In this document: positions 1 to 5,940 of the stretch, piece by piece | How the letters are laid out: every line of letters begins with the position of its first letter | How positions within the stretch are numbered: position 1 is the first letter of the stretch | Source: CAJBVG01 sp943360385 | Lineage (GTDB): Bacteria > Bacteroidota > Bacteroidia > Sphingobacteriales > Sphingobacteriaceae | Reading direction: 5' to 3' | Assembly: GCA_943360385.1 (NCBI GenBank) | Contig: CALRIM020000105.1 | Span: 1 to 11,099 of the forward strand | Length of the DNA stretch: 11,099 nucleotides | Translations under genes and position numbers: made by a program | Notes under the pieces: generated by a model | Told to the model about the DNA's origin: nothing | Databases searched by the model: none | Seen by the model: only the letters and a program-made list of their open reading frames with translations

Positions 1-1
1 T

Positions 2-298
2 GAAATCCCATTTGAGGAGCGATTGAAGTTTATTACTCAAAATTATGGCAAGTTTAGCAACGACCAGTTGGTTACCGCTATTATGAGAATACAAAAAAGA
101 TTAGGTGGATTGGATACCAAAAACGCAATTAATTTGTTATTGGAAAATAATATAGAGGATTGTTTTAGAATTTTATTAAACTATTACGATCGACAGTATT
201 TACTAGCTTCCAAAAGGAATACTAGAGTACCTAAAATTATTTTAGCACAGACTATTGATGCGAAAAAAAATGCAAATATTTTGTTGAATTCATTATAA
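2..298 (+). CDS. mnmH: tRNA 2-selenouridine synthase, C-terminal fragment (cut by window start)
   Basis: Partial gene. The frame is open from base 2, and the residues before the first possible start (TTG at 23) read EIPFEERL, which resembles the conserved stretch following the P-loop domain of MnmH/SelU. The true start therefore lies off the left edge. The next part, with KRLGGLDTKNA and an ENNIEDCFRILLNYYD segment, matches the helical C-terminal end of this family as I know it. The enzyme replaces sulfur with selenium in 2-thiouridine at the wobble position of Lys, Glu and Gln tRNAs, via a geranylated intermediate. Its rhodanese domain with the catalytic Cys and its Walker A loop are not in view, so activity cannot be judged. 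The stop is one base before selD, which supplies its selenophosphate; this neighbour supports the call strongly. Confidence 0.85.
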   Translation, partial: EIPFEERLKFITQNYGKFSNDQLVTAIMRIQKRLGGLDTKNAINLLLENNIEDCFRILLNYYDRQYLLASKRNTRVPKIILAQTIDAKKNANILLNSL

Positions 299-299
299 A

Positions 300-1349
300 A
301 TGGAAGAAAAAATTAGACTGACTCAGTTTGCAAAAGGAGCAGGTTGCGGTTGTAAAATTGCACCAGCAGTTTTAGAAGATATTTTAAAAGGGAGTAGAAC
401 CACGATTTCAAATAATTCAAACTTAATAGTTGGAAATAATTCGAATGATGATGCCGCAGTATATGATTTAGCTAATGGAACCGCTTTATTAGTAACTGCC
501 GATTTTTTTATGCCTATTGTAGATGATGCCTTTACATTCGGACAAGTAGCTGCCGCTAATTCAATAAGTGACATCTATGCGATGGGTGGGAAACCTATAA
601 CAGCAATTGCTTTACTGGGTTGGCCTATCGATAAATTATCAGCAAGTTTGGCTTCTGAGGTAATGGCTGGTGCACGAAAAATTTGTGATGAAGCAGGAAT
701 TGTAATATCTGGTGGTCATACCATCGATGCTGTTGAACCCTTTTTTGGTCTATCAGTAAATGGAATTGTACCAATTCAAAATATTAAAAGAAATAATACG
801 GCAAAGGCTGGAAATATAATATTACTAAGTAAAGCTTTAGGAGTAGGTATTTTAGCAACCGCCCAAAAACGTGGAGTTTTATTACCCGAACACGAAGCCG
901 TATTAATAAAAATGCTGACCTCATTGAACACATTTGGCGAAAAACTTGGGGAAGAAATTGGGGTAACGGCCATGACAGATATTACAGGTTTTGGATTATT
1001 AGGACATCTTAATGAAATGTGTGAGGGTGCAAATTTATCTGCAATTATAAATTATAAGAACTTGCCCGTTTTAAAGGAAACGAAGGATTATATTGATAAA
1101 AACATTTTACCAGATGCAACTTACCGAAATTGGAATGCATACAGTGCAAAGGTTAAAATAGAGCCCACAGTGGATCCTAAGGAGTCTTTTATGATTTTAC
1201 CCGACCCCCAAACAAATGGAGGCTTGCTAATAGCTGTTGAAAGAAATAGTGTAGAAGAACTAGTCGTTAAAGGGAAGGCGCTAGGCATAGATTTGATGAT
1301 AATAGGGGAATTTGTAGAGAGAAGGGATCCGAATATGTTAATATGTTAA
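300..1349 (+). CDS. selD: Selenide, water dikinase (selenophosphate synthetase)
   Basis: Makes selenophosphate from selenide and ATP, giving AMP and phosphate, in the cytoplasm. Full length at 349 aa (E. coli SelD is 347). The N-terminal GAGCGCK motif carries Cys16, Cys18 and Lys19, equivalent to catalytic Cys17 and Lys20 of E. coli; the catalytic position is a normal Cys codon, not an in-frame TGA selenocysteine. Further family motifs are Asp50-Asp51 (metal/ATP), TADFF near 66-70, an ANSISDIYAMGGKP stretch near 86-99, GGHTID near 138-143, and DPQTNGGLL close to the C-terminus. The ATG follows the mnmH stop after one base, so the two are translationally linked. The likely use of the product is tRNA selenation, since no selA, selB or selC is visible, but the window is too small to exclude selenocysteine use. 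The last codons lie inside a short tandem repeat (1332-1403), so the extreme C-terminus may be recently altered. Confidence 0.97.
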   Translation: MEEKIRLTQFAKGAGCGCKIAPAVLEDILKGSRTTISNNSNLIVGNNSNDDAAVYDLANGTALLVTADFFMPIVDDAFTFGQVAAANSISDIYAMGGKPITAIALLGWPIDKLSASLASEVMAGARKICDEAGIVISGGHTIDAVEPFFGLSVNGIVPIQNIKRNNTAKAGNIILLSKALGVGILATAQKRGVLLPEHEAVLIKMLTSLNTFGEKLGEEIGVTAMTDITGFGLLGHLNEMCEGANLSAIINYKNLPVLKETKDYIDKNILPDATYRNWNAYSAKVKIEPTVDPKESFMILPDPQTNGGLLIAVERNSVEELVVKGKALGIDLMIIGEFVERRDPNMLIC

Positions 1350-1403
1350 TGGGATAATATGTTAATATGTTAATGGCTTAGTATGTTAAAGTATTAAGAA
1401 TAT
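1332..1403. repeat. 24-bp tandem repeat across the selD stop codon
   Basis: Two copies of a 21-nt sequence are identical (1332-1352 and 1356-1376), each followed by 3 variable bases to give a 24-bp period. A third, degenerate copy in the same register (1380-1403) matches 16 of 24 positions by hand alignment. Each good copy contains the 8-bp word ATATGTTA twice in tandem. The first copy includes the last residues and the TAA of selD; the third ends just before the TAnnTTTG box at 1406. I see no clear stem-loop. It may be slippage-derived or one locus of a dispersed intergenic repeat. Confidence 0.85.
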
Positions 1404-1405
1404 TA

Positions 1406-1413
1406 TAAATTTG
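1406..1413 (+). promoter_or_regulatory. Candidate promoter -7 box (TAnnTTTG) for the small protein and signalling genes
   Basis: TAAATTTG matches the Bacteroidota -7 consensus TAnnTTTG exactly. It lies 26 nt before the ATG at 1440, which would give a transcription start near 1420 and a short A-rich leader. No convincing TTTG -33 element is seen; that region falls in the third repeat copy. AT-rich DNA yields such octamers by chance, so the position before a gene is the main support. Confidence 0.5.
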
Positions 1414-1439
1414 TATTAAATAACTAAACTATAAAAAAC

Positions 1440-1769
1440 ATGAGATTTACAGGAAAAGAAAACCACGAAATTACGTTAGAAGAAGCAGCAAGACTAACAG
1501 CTAACTACAGAGAAACACTTAACTCCCCAACAGAAGCGATAGCAGAATATTTTGGAATGGAAGCATTAAACGCGATGTTATCTCAAGATGGATGTGTTGG
1601 AATTAGAATATATTACGGATTAGATAGTACAGGTGAAAAGAAACTCGTTTTAGTAGGAGTAAATGCAGAAGGGAATGATTTATACGAAGGACAATTAATG
1701 GAGAGAGGGGAGACTTGCCCTAGCTGTTGTTCTGAAGCCAACCCATTAAATTCGGAAGGGAATGCTTAA
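1440..1769 (+). CDS. Conserved hypothetical 109 aa protein with Cys-rich tail
   Basis: I recognise this as a type of small unnamed protein common in Bacteroidota, but know of no assigned function. It has no signal peptide or membrane segment and is probably cytoplasmic. The N-terminal half looks helical (ITLEEAARLTANYRETL, then an EAIAEYFGMEALNAML stretch). The second half looks like beta strands (GCVGIRIYYGL, then KKLVLVGVNAEGND). The tail has CPSCC (Cys93, Cys96, Cys97) followed by a NPLN motif; with Cys52 these could bind a metal or cycle redox, which is inference only. The start is a clear ATG behind an A-rich leader. The gene overlaps the next one by 8 nt, which ties it to the membrane protein, kinase and regulator downstream, so a role in that signalling pathway is possible. 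Confidence 0.85.
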   Translation: MRFTGKENHEITLEEAARLTANYRETLNSPTEAIAEYFGMEALNAMLSQDGCVGIRIYYGLDSTGEKKLVLVGVNAEGNDLYEGQLMERGETCPSCCSEANPLNSEGNA

Positions 1770-2385
1770 AGAATTTCATTGGGAAGAGATTGGTTTTTTT
1801 ATGGTAATACTGCCAATGATTTATGGCACTGTTTATTACTCATATATTAAAGAAGCCAAGTTAATTTATTTATACACCATTCTTTCTTTTTTACTGGAAT
1901 TTGTCGGCAAGTTATCCTGGATATATACTGGCAAGCCGTTACCAAATGGTGGAATAGTTTTTACGTATGTTGAAGTCGCGATTTTAGTTCTATTTGTAGA
2001 CAAATTATTAGATCATAAATATAGAAAAGTATTATTTTCTATTACAGGTATTTTGTTTGTTTCTTGGCTAGTTGCGTTTTTACGTAATCCTAATTCCTTT
2101 TTGTTTTTATATGGCTCTGCGAGTTTATTTGAATTGTTATTGTGTTCTATGTACATGTTGAAAAACATGAGTAACATATTTAATAATTGGAAATTCACTT
2201 TATTGTTTTCTTTTTTTCAGTACAATTTGTTAAGCGCAGGAATTTTTGCGTTTGTAGACATTCTAAGATATGATGTAAAAAGCAATTTGTTTTTTCTATT
2301 AGTACATGCTATTGCAAACGGATTACTTTATGTTTTTATGTTAATAGGCTTCATTCAATGCAAGAAACAATCTACAAGAGTGTAA
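1762..2385 (+). CDS. Seven-helix integral membrane protein, possible sensor subunit
   Basis: Not a family I can name. The 207 aa protein has seven hydrophobic segments at about residues 9-28, 33-54, 64-83, 88-107, 112-132, 144-166 and 174-198, with short loops, no signal peptide and no soluble domain. The basic C-terminus (CKKQSTRV) suggests a cytoplasmic end. The ATG lies inside the end of the previous gene (8-nt overlap), with a purine-rich GGAAGGGA just before it. Its 3' end overlaps the histidine kinase start by 28 nt. Such overlaps usually mean co-translation and matched amounts. As the kinase has one membrane helix and no extracytoplasmic domain, this protein is the natural candidate to detect the signal. 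That role is inference; a small-solute transporter or membrane-stress sensor would look the same. Confidence 0.85.
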   Translation: MLKEFHWEEIGFFMVILPMIYGTVYYSYIKEAKLIYLYTILSFLLEFVGKLSWIYTGKPLPNGGIVFTYVEVAILVLFVDKLLDHKYRKVLFSITGILFVSWLVAFLRNPNSFLFLYGSASLFELLLCSMYMLKNMSNIFNNWKFTLLFSFFQYNLLSAGIFAFVDILRYDVKSNLFFLLVHAIANGLLYVFMLIGFIQCKKQSTRV

Positions 2386-3086
2386 TCTTTATTACGCTTT
2401 TTTTTGTGTTTTTTTTGGTTGTGTTTGTACTTTTTCTTTATCGTCATTTTAAAAAAGAAAAGGAAAACGAACGTGAAATTTTTAGCGCAGTAATTAAAGC
2501 ACAAGAAGAAGAACGGCAGATAATATCGAGTAACATTCACGATGATTTAGGAGCATTGCTTACTTCTGCAAGAATTAGTATTGATAATATTATTTCTGAA
2601 GCAAATTCAGATCAAATTAATCAACTAAAGCACCTTGCAGATGTTGTTTCTCAGGCAAGTAAATCAGCTAAAACAGCCTCAAATGCCTTAACACCTAATA
2701 CCGTTAGTAAGTACGGATTAAAAGGTGCAATTGTAGATTTACCATCTATTTTTAGATATGCAAATGTAGATATCGATGTTTCTTATATTATTCAAAAAGA
2801 TATTGATTCGTTTGTTCAAATAAGTATTTATAGGATTGTATATGAAATTGTAAATAATAGTGTAAAGTATTCTAACGCCAAAACCATTTTTGTTCATATA
2901 AAAGAAGATGATAAAAATCGTATTGTAATTGAAGCTGGAGATAACGGAATAGGGTTTAATAGTAATGCTATTTTAGAAACATCTAACGGAGTTAAAAATA
3001 TTCGAAATAGAGTGAATTTATTGAATGGGAAAATAACCTTAGAAACGTCAACAGGTAAGGGATGTAAATATTTCATTTCTATATAA
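2358..3086 (+). CDS. Sensor histidine kinase, HisKA_3 (NarX/DesK-like) type
   Basis: The 242 aa protein has one membrane helix (about 9-28) and a short basic linker. Next comes a HisKA_3 dimerisation and phosphoacceptor region with EERQII..NIHDDLGALL, where His61 is the expected autophosphorylation site. The HATPase_c domain follows, with the N box EIVNNSVKYSNA (Glu163, Asn166/167), the G1 box DNGIGF (195-200) and a final glycine-rich STGKG segment. It should use ATP to phosphorylate itself and then the NarL-type regulator encoded 13 nt downstream. There is no PAS, HAMP, CHASE or TPR domain and almost no periplasmic part, so it needs a partner for sensing; the overlapping seven-helix protein fits. 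The start at 2358 is the only ATG and the only Met codon in the frame, which supports the unusual 28-nt overlap. Confidence 0.93.
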   Translation: MQETIYKSVIFITLFFVFFLVVFVLFLYRHFKKEKENEREIFSAVIKAQEEERQIISSNIHDDLGALLTSARISIDNIISEANSDQINQLKHLADVVSQASKSAKTASNALTPNTVSKYGLKGAIVDLPSIFRYANVDIDVSYIIQKDIDSFVQISIYRIVYEIVNNSVKYSNAKTIFVHIKEDDKNRIVIEAGDNGIGFNSNAILETSNGVKNIRNRVNLLNGKITLETSTGKGCKYFISI

Positions 3087-3099
3087 ATTTATTATTATT

Positions 3100-3771
3100 A
3101 TGAGTAAAAATATTTCCATCGCGATATTAGATGATCACCCATTAATTTTAGATGCGTTAAAAGAATTAACATCTAAAATTAAAGGAGTAACACATGTGGT
3201 AACCTTTACGGAGGTAGAGCCATTTAAGGAATTCATTGGGTTGCACTCCCCAACTGTTGCTATTGTCGACTTAAGAATTCATGGTAGAGATCAAGGGCTA
3301 GAAATGGCAAAATTTATTTTGAATCGTGAAAATAATCCAACAGCAGTATTAATTTACACGTCGCATACAGACTATTACCATATTGCAGATTGTTTAAATA
3401 ATGGTGTGAATGCATATGTGAGTAAGGATAGTCCGATTTCCGAAATCCGAATTGCCATAGCACAAATTTTGGAAGGGCAAAATTACAATTCACCAGATGT
3501 ACAACACATTGTTGAAACGAATATTAAACCATCTATCGAAGCTCGAAAATCAAAAGACGATAATGGTAATACAAGCTATTTAACTCATAGAGAGCTTGAA
3601 ATTTTAACCTTAATTTGTTCAGGTTTTACGGAACAAGAAATAGCCGATAGATTAGACATTAGCATAAAAACGTCTAGGAAGCATAGGCAACACATTATGG
3701 AGAAATTAAATTGCAATAAAATTCACTTCCTCTACCAATACGCTATAACCCGCGGTTTAATTAGCTTTTAG
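3100..3771 (+). CDS. Response regulator, NarL/FixJ (LuxR-HTH) family
   Basis: The 223 aa protein is a typical two-domain regulator. The receiver domain (about 5-122) has the acidic pair Asp11-Asp12, phosphoacceptor Asp57 in VAIVDLRI, the switch Thr87 in IYTSH, and Lys109 in YVSKDS. A linker of about 30 residues is followed by a LuxR-type helix-turn-helix (about 158-220) with LTHRELEILTLICSGFTEQE, EIADRLDIS and the recognition segment SIKTSRKHRQHIMEKL. It is expected to bind DNA as a dimer when phosphorylated by the HisKA_3 kinase upstream, from which it is separated by 13 nt. Targets cannot be read from the sequence; autoregulation at the 1406 promoter or control of the envelope genes nearby is possible but unsupported. 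All key residues are present. Confidence 0.95.
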   Translation: MSKNISIAILDDHPLILDALKELTSKIKGVTHVVTFTEVEPFKEFIGLHSPTVAIVDLRIHGRDQGLEMAKFILNRENNPTAVLIYTSHTDYYHIADCLNNGVNAYVSKDSPISEIRIAIAQILEGQNYNSPDVQHIVETNIKPSIEARKSKDDNGNTSYLTHRELEILTLICSGFTEQEIADRLDISIKTSRKHRQHIMEKLNCNKIHFLYQYAITRGLISF

Positions 3772-3858
3772 ACGTTATTCGTCAGGTGTACTGAAATTTT
3801 GACATACTACATTTATAGTATTGACAAGTCATTTTTTATTGTGGAGATTTATAAAAAA

Positions 3859-4077
3859 ATGATTATGGACAAGTACTACCTACACGATAATGAGTTGCCA
3901 GATGGAAGCTACGAAATTCATAAGGCAACGTGTTTAAAACTCCCAAGTCAACTCGACCTAACATTTATTGGAGAGTTCTCTCATACAAAATTTGCCATAG
4001 CTGAAGCCGAAAAAATTAATGTAAAATCTGTACCTTGCGCGTATTGTGGAAAAAGCGTAAAAAGTATTGGACATTAA
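3859..4077 (+). CDS. Small His/Cys protein, possible zinc-binding, function unknown
   Basis: Reads as 72 aa from ATG 3859, or 70 aa from ATG 3865; the second start gives MDKYYLHDNE, the usual-looking N-terminus for this kind of protein. A TTG at 3799 would add about 20 residues, but these come from a leader-like AT-rich stretch, so I reject it. Numbered from 3865, His19 and Cys23 in the EIHKATC segment, and Cys58 and Cys61 in CAYCGK, form a spaced His/Cys...CxxC pattern that could bind zinc. Between them lies an IGEFSHTKFAIAEAEK segment that looks helical. I have a recollection of similar short Bacteroidota proteins with HxxxC and a C-terminal CxxC, all unnamed. There is no signal peptide. 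It lies 87 nt after the response regulator and 13 nt before the lipoprotein, so it may be separately transcribed. Confidence 0.75.
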   Translation: MIMDKYYLHDNELPDGSYEIHKATCLKLPSQLDLTFIGEFSHTKFAIAEAEKINVKSVPCAYCGKSVKSIGH

Positions 4078-4090
4078 TTTTTTTAAGTGT

Positions 4091-4597
4091 ATGAATCTAA
4101 AACAGTTGTTTTTAGTAATAATTATTTCGAGTTTAATTTTTTCTTGTAAAAAGGATGAAACGAGTACTCCTTCAGCAGCTCTACCTGTAAAAGACTCGGT
4201 TTATTTAACGGCAAAAGTAGGCGTATTGAGAGCGTTCAAGGCCAATCTCAATAGAGTTACAGTTGACACTGTATTTAGTCAAGTTGGGAAATTAACTCAA
4301 ATAACAGCCTTCGATGATGGAAACTATAAAATGATAATTACATTTCAAGGCAGGGATACTGGTACTTATGTTTTAGGGTCAAAAAGTGCTTTGAATTATG
4401 TATCTGTTTATAATTCCATTGGTGAACTATGGCGTTCTACAACAGAGGGAGGCAAATTAAAGATTACGAAGTATGATATCCTAAACCATAAAATTTCTGG
4501 CACTTTTACCAGTGAATTAAGAAAATCTACGAGCGACTTCAATTTTCAATACATAGACGATGGAGAATTTGTTGACCTTAAAATCACAGGGTTCTAG
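4091..4597 (+). CDS. Lipoprotein, DUF6252-like
   Basis: The 168 aa protein from ATG 4091 has a classic lipoprotein signal: a short basic start, a hydrophobic run, then SLIFSC with the lipidated Cys at 19. A longer frame from TTG 4067 would overlap the previous gene and add polar residues before the signal, so I reject it. The residues after the Cys (KKDE) resemble the lipoprotein export signal described in Capnocytophaga and Flavobacterium (Lys followed by acidic residues), so a surface-facing lipoprotein is likely. The mature part looks beta-rich, with GGKLKITKYDILNHKISGTF and a DDGEFVDLKI segment near the end. This resembles the DUF6252 family of Bacteroidota lipoproteins as I remember it; that assignment is tentative. 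No catalytic motif is visible. Confidence 0.8.
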   Translation: MNLKQLFLVIIISSLIFSCKKDETSTPSAALPVKDSVYLTAKVGVLRAFKANLNRVTVDTVFSQVGKLTQITAFDDGNYKMIITFQGRDTGTYVLGSKSALNYVSVYNSIGELWRSTTEGGKLKITKYDILNHKISGTFTSELRKSTSDFNFQYIDDGEFVDLKITGF

Positions 4598-4599
4598 AA

Positions 4600-4620
4600 A
4601 CCAGTAAATGGTATTTTTTT
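4600..4620 (+). terminator. Weak candidate terminator after the lipoprotein gene
   Basis: A 4-bp stem (ACCA 4600-4603 with TGGT 4609-4612, loop GTAAA) is followed by an A and seven T residues (4614-4620). The T run and position just after the stop are right, but the stem is very short. Confidence 0.3.
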
Positions 4621-4650
4621 AGGGTATAAAAAACGGGTTATATTTAATAA

Positions 4651-4689
4651 GAATATTATATTCAAATAGTTGAATTATCAATAGATAAT
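4651..4689. repeat. Three abutting small inverted repeats
   Basis: Three perfect short palindromes chain together: GAATA-TTA-TATTC (4651-4663), TTCAA-ATAG-TTGAA (4661-4674) and ATTATC-AATA-GATAAT (4674-4689). They share end bases, so only one or two could fold at a time. They lie between the lipoprotein gene and the promoter candidate of the LamG gene. Operator sites are possible, but the DNA is so AT-rich that chance is a fair explanation. Confidence 0.4.
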
Positions 4690-4737
4690 GCTACTTCACT
4701 AATAAATACTGGCATGTATATTGATGAGATTTGAGTT

Positions 4738-4745
4738 TAAATTTG
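4738..4745 (+). promoter_or_regulatory. Candidate promoter -7 box (TAnnTTTG) for the LamG/T9SS gene
   Basis: TAAATTTG is an exact match to the Bacteroidota -7 consensus, 36 nt before the ATG at 4782, giving a leader of about 30 nt. A TTG occurs at 4721 but only 14 nt upstream, shorter than the usual spacing, so the -33 element is unclear. The box lies inside the longer open frame that starts at TTG 4731, which supports the ATG at 4782 as the true start. Confidence 0.5.
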
Positions 4746-4781
4746 TCATATTATAACATTACTATACCTAAAAAAACATTT

Positions 4782-5873
4782 ATGAAAAAAGTTTTACTTA
4801 CCATCATTTCATTTTCATTTACATTATGTGCCTTTTCCCAAATCCCAACAAGTGGCTTAGTTTCTTATTATCCATTTAGTGGAAATGCGCACGATACCGT
4901 TGGCACAAACAATGGTATTGTAAGCGGAGCAACATTAACTATGGATAGGTTTGGATCCGCAAATTCAGCTTATAGTTTCAATTCAACTCTTGGAAATAAT
5001 ATTACGCTTCCTTCTAATACATTTCATTTTTCTAATTACACTTATTCATTTTGGATTAATATGCCAACTTTACCTAGTAATGGTAACCATAGTGTTATTA
5101 TGAGTATTGGAGGAAATGGTGGAGATCAAGGTGTAAGTATGAATAATAATTACTTTGGTGGTTCTATTACTTTTGATGGCGTAGGTAGTTATAGTTCTGC
5201 TGCAGTTACAACTTTTACCGAAGGACCGACTTTAAATACTAATAATTGGTATCATATAGTTTCTGTTAGAGATAGTAATTACTTAAAAACCTATGTAAAT
5301 GGTAAATTGGCAATAGTTAGTTTGTCATCAAGCGGTGCAATGCCAACGTATGGTTCATCATCCGCAGCAAGAATTGGATCTCGTTTTAATCAATCATTAC
5401 CTTTTAATGGAAAAATTGATGATGTTAGAATTTATAATAGAGCAATAGATTCTATTGAAGTAAAACAATTGTTCCAAGAAAATTTCTGTTTCCAAACTGT
5501 TTTTGATACCGTAACTATTTATGATACTACCTTTGTTACCCATTATGATACTGTTCATTTAAATGTAATTGATACAGTGTTATTGAATTATGTTATCAAT
5601 GGAGTTAATCCACTGAATAATGTAAATGCTATTAAATTTTATCCAAACCCAACCAAGGATCATTTATTTGTAGAAAATGGAAACTTTGCGGTGATGAGTA
5701 CTTACCGCATGAAAATCTTAAACATATTAGGACAGGAAGTATTTAATAGTTTAGTAAATCAGCAATTATTCGATATAGACCTTACCAATTATACTACCAC
5801 GGGCACCTATTATGTAATGATATTCGACCCTCAGAATAATTTAATGGAAGTGAAGAGGATTGTGTTGCAGTAA
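4782..5873 (+). CDS. Secreted LamG-like domain protein with T9SS sorting domain
   Basis: The 363 aa protein has a signal peptide (1-20, ending CAFSQ). Next is a concanavalin-A/LamG-like jelly-roll domain (about 25-232) with the usual opening GLVSYYPFSGNA and ending FNGKIDDVRIYNRAID. A repetitive linker (about 239-270) with DTV/YDT steps leads to a type A T9SS C-terminal sorting domain (about 284-363) with IKFYPNPTKDHLFVENG, KILNILGQEVF and VKRIVLQ. It should cross the inner membrane by Sec, then the outer membrane by T9SS, and be anchored to the surface or released. LamG folds commonly bind glycans or proteins, but no ligand can be named. The start at 4782 gives a clean signal peptide; the frame extends up to TTG 4731 but would put polar residues before it and include a promoter-like box. 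A terminator follows. Confidence 0.92.
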   Translation: MKKVLLTIISFSFTLCAFSQIPTSGLVSYYPFSGNAHDTVGTNNGIVSGATLTMDRFGSANSAYSFNSTLGNNITLPSNTFHFSNYTYSFWINMPTLPSNGNHSVIMSIGGNGGDQGVSMNNNYFGGSITFDGVGSYSSAAVTTFTEGPTLNTNNWYHIVSVRDSNYLKTYVNGKLAIVSLSSSGAMPTYGSSSAARIGSRFNQSLPFNGKIDDVRIYNRAIDSIEVKQLFQENFCFQTVFDTVTIYDTTFVTHYDTVHLNVIDTVLLNYVINGVNPLNNVNAIKFYPNPTKDHLFVENGNFAVMSTYRMKILNILGQEVFNSLVNQQLFDIDLTNYTTTGTYYVMIFDPQNNLMEVKRIVLQ

Positions 5874-5890
5874 ATAGTTTCCTACTGTAA

Positions 5891-5930
5891 AAAACAAAAG
5901 CCTTTCATGAAACTGAAAGGCTTTTGTTTT
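5891..5930. terminator. Strong bidirectional intrinsic terminator
   Basis: A perfect 16-bp stem (5891-5906 with 5915-5930) closes an 8-nt loop. The GC-richer core AAAGCCTTTC/GAAAGGCTTT is flanked by A's on the left and T's on the right, so it works as a terminator in either direction. It lies between the converging LamG gene (ends 5873) and the metallo-beta-lactamase-fold gene (ends 5941) and should stop transcription of both. Confidence 0.92.
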
Positions 5931-5940
5931 GCATTTTTCC

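Noticed and set aside
323..973. Minus-strand open frames inside selD
   Set aside because: Shadows of a gene with clear family motifs; no independent support.
3771..3783. GACG-TTATT-CGTC hairpin after the response regulator as a terminator
   Set aside because: A 4-bp stem with no T run; too weak to claim.
3799..3858. TTG-initiated N-terminal extension of the His/Cys small protein
   Set aside because: The extra residues are encoded by AT-rich leader sequence with partial promoter-like motifs; the two ATGs at 3859 and 3865 are better starts.
4067..4090. TTG start giving a longer lipoprotein that overlaps the previous gene
   Set aside because: It adds polar residues ahead of a standard lipoprotein signal that begins exactly at ATG 4091.
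4731..4781. TTG start extending the LamG protein by 17 residues
   Set aside because: The extension covers an exact TAnnTTTG box and precedes a complete signal peptide starting at ATG 4782.
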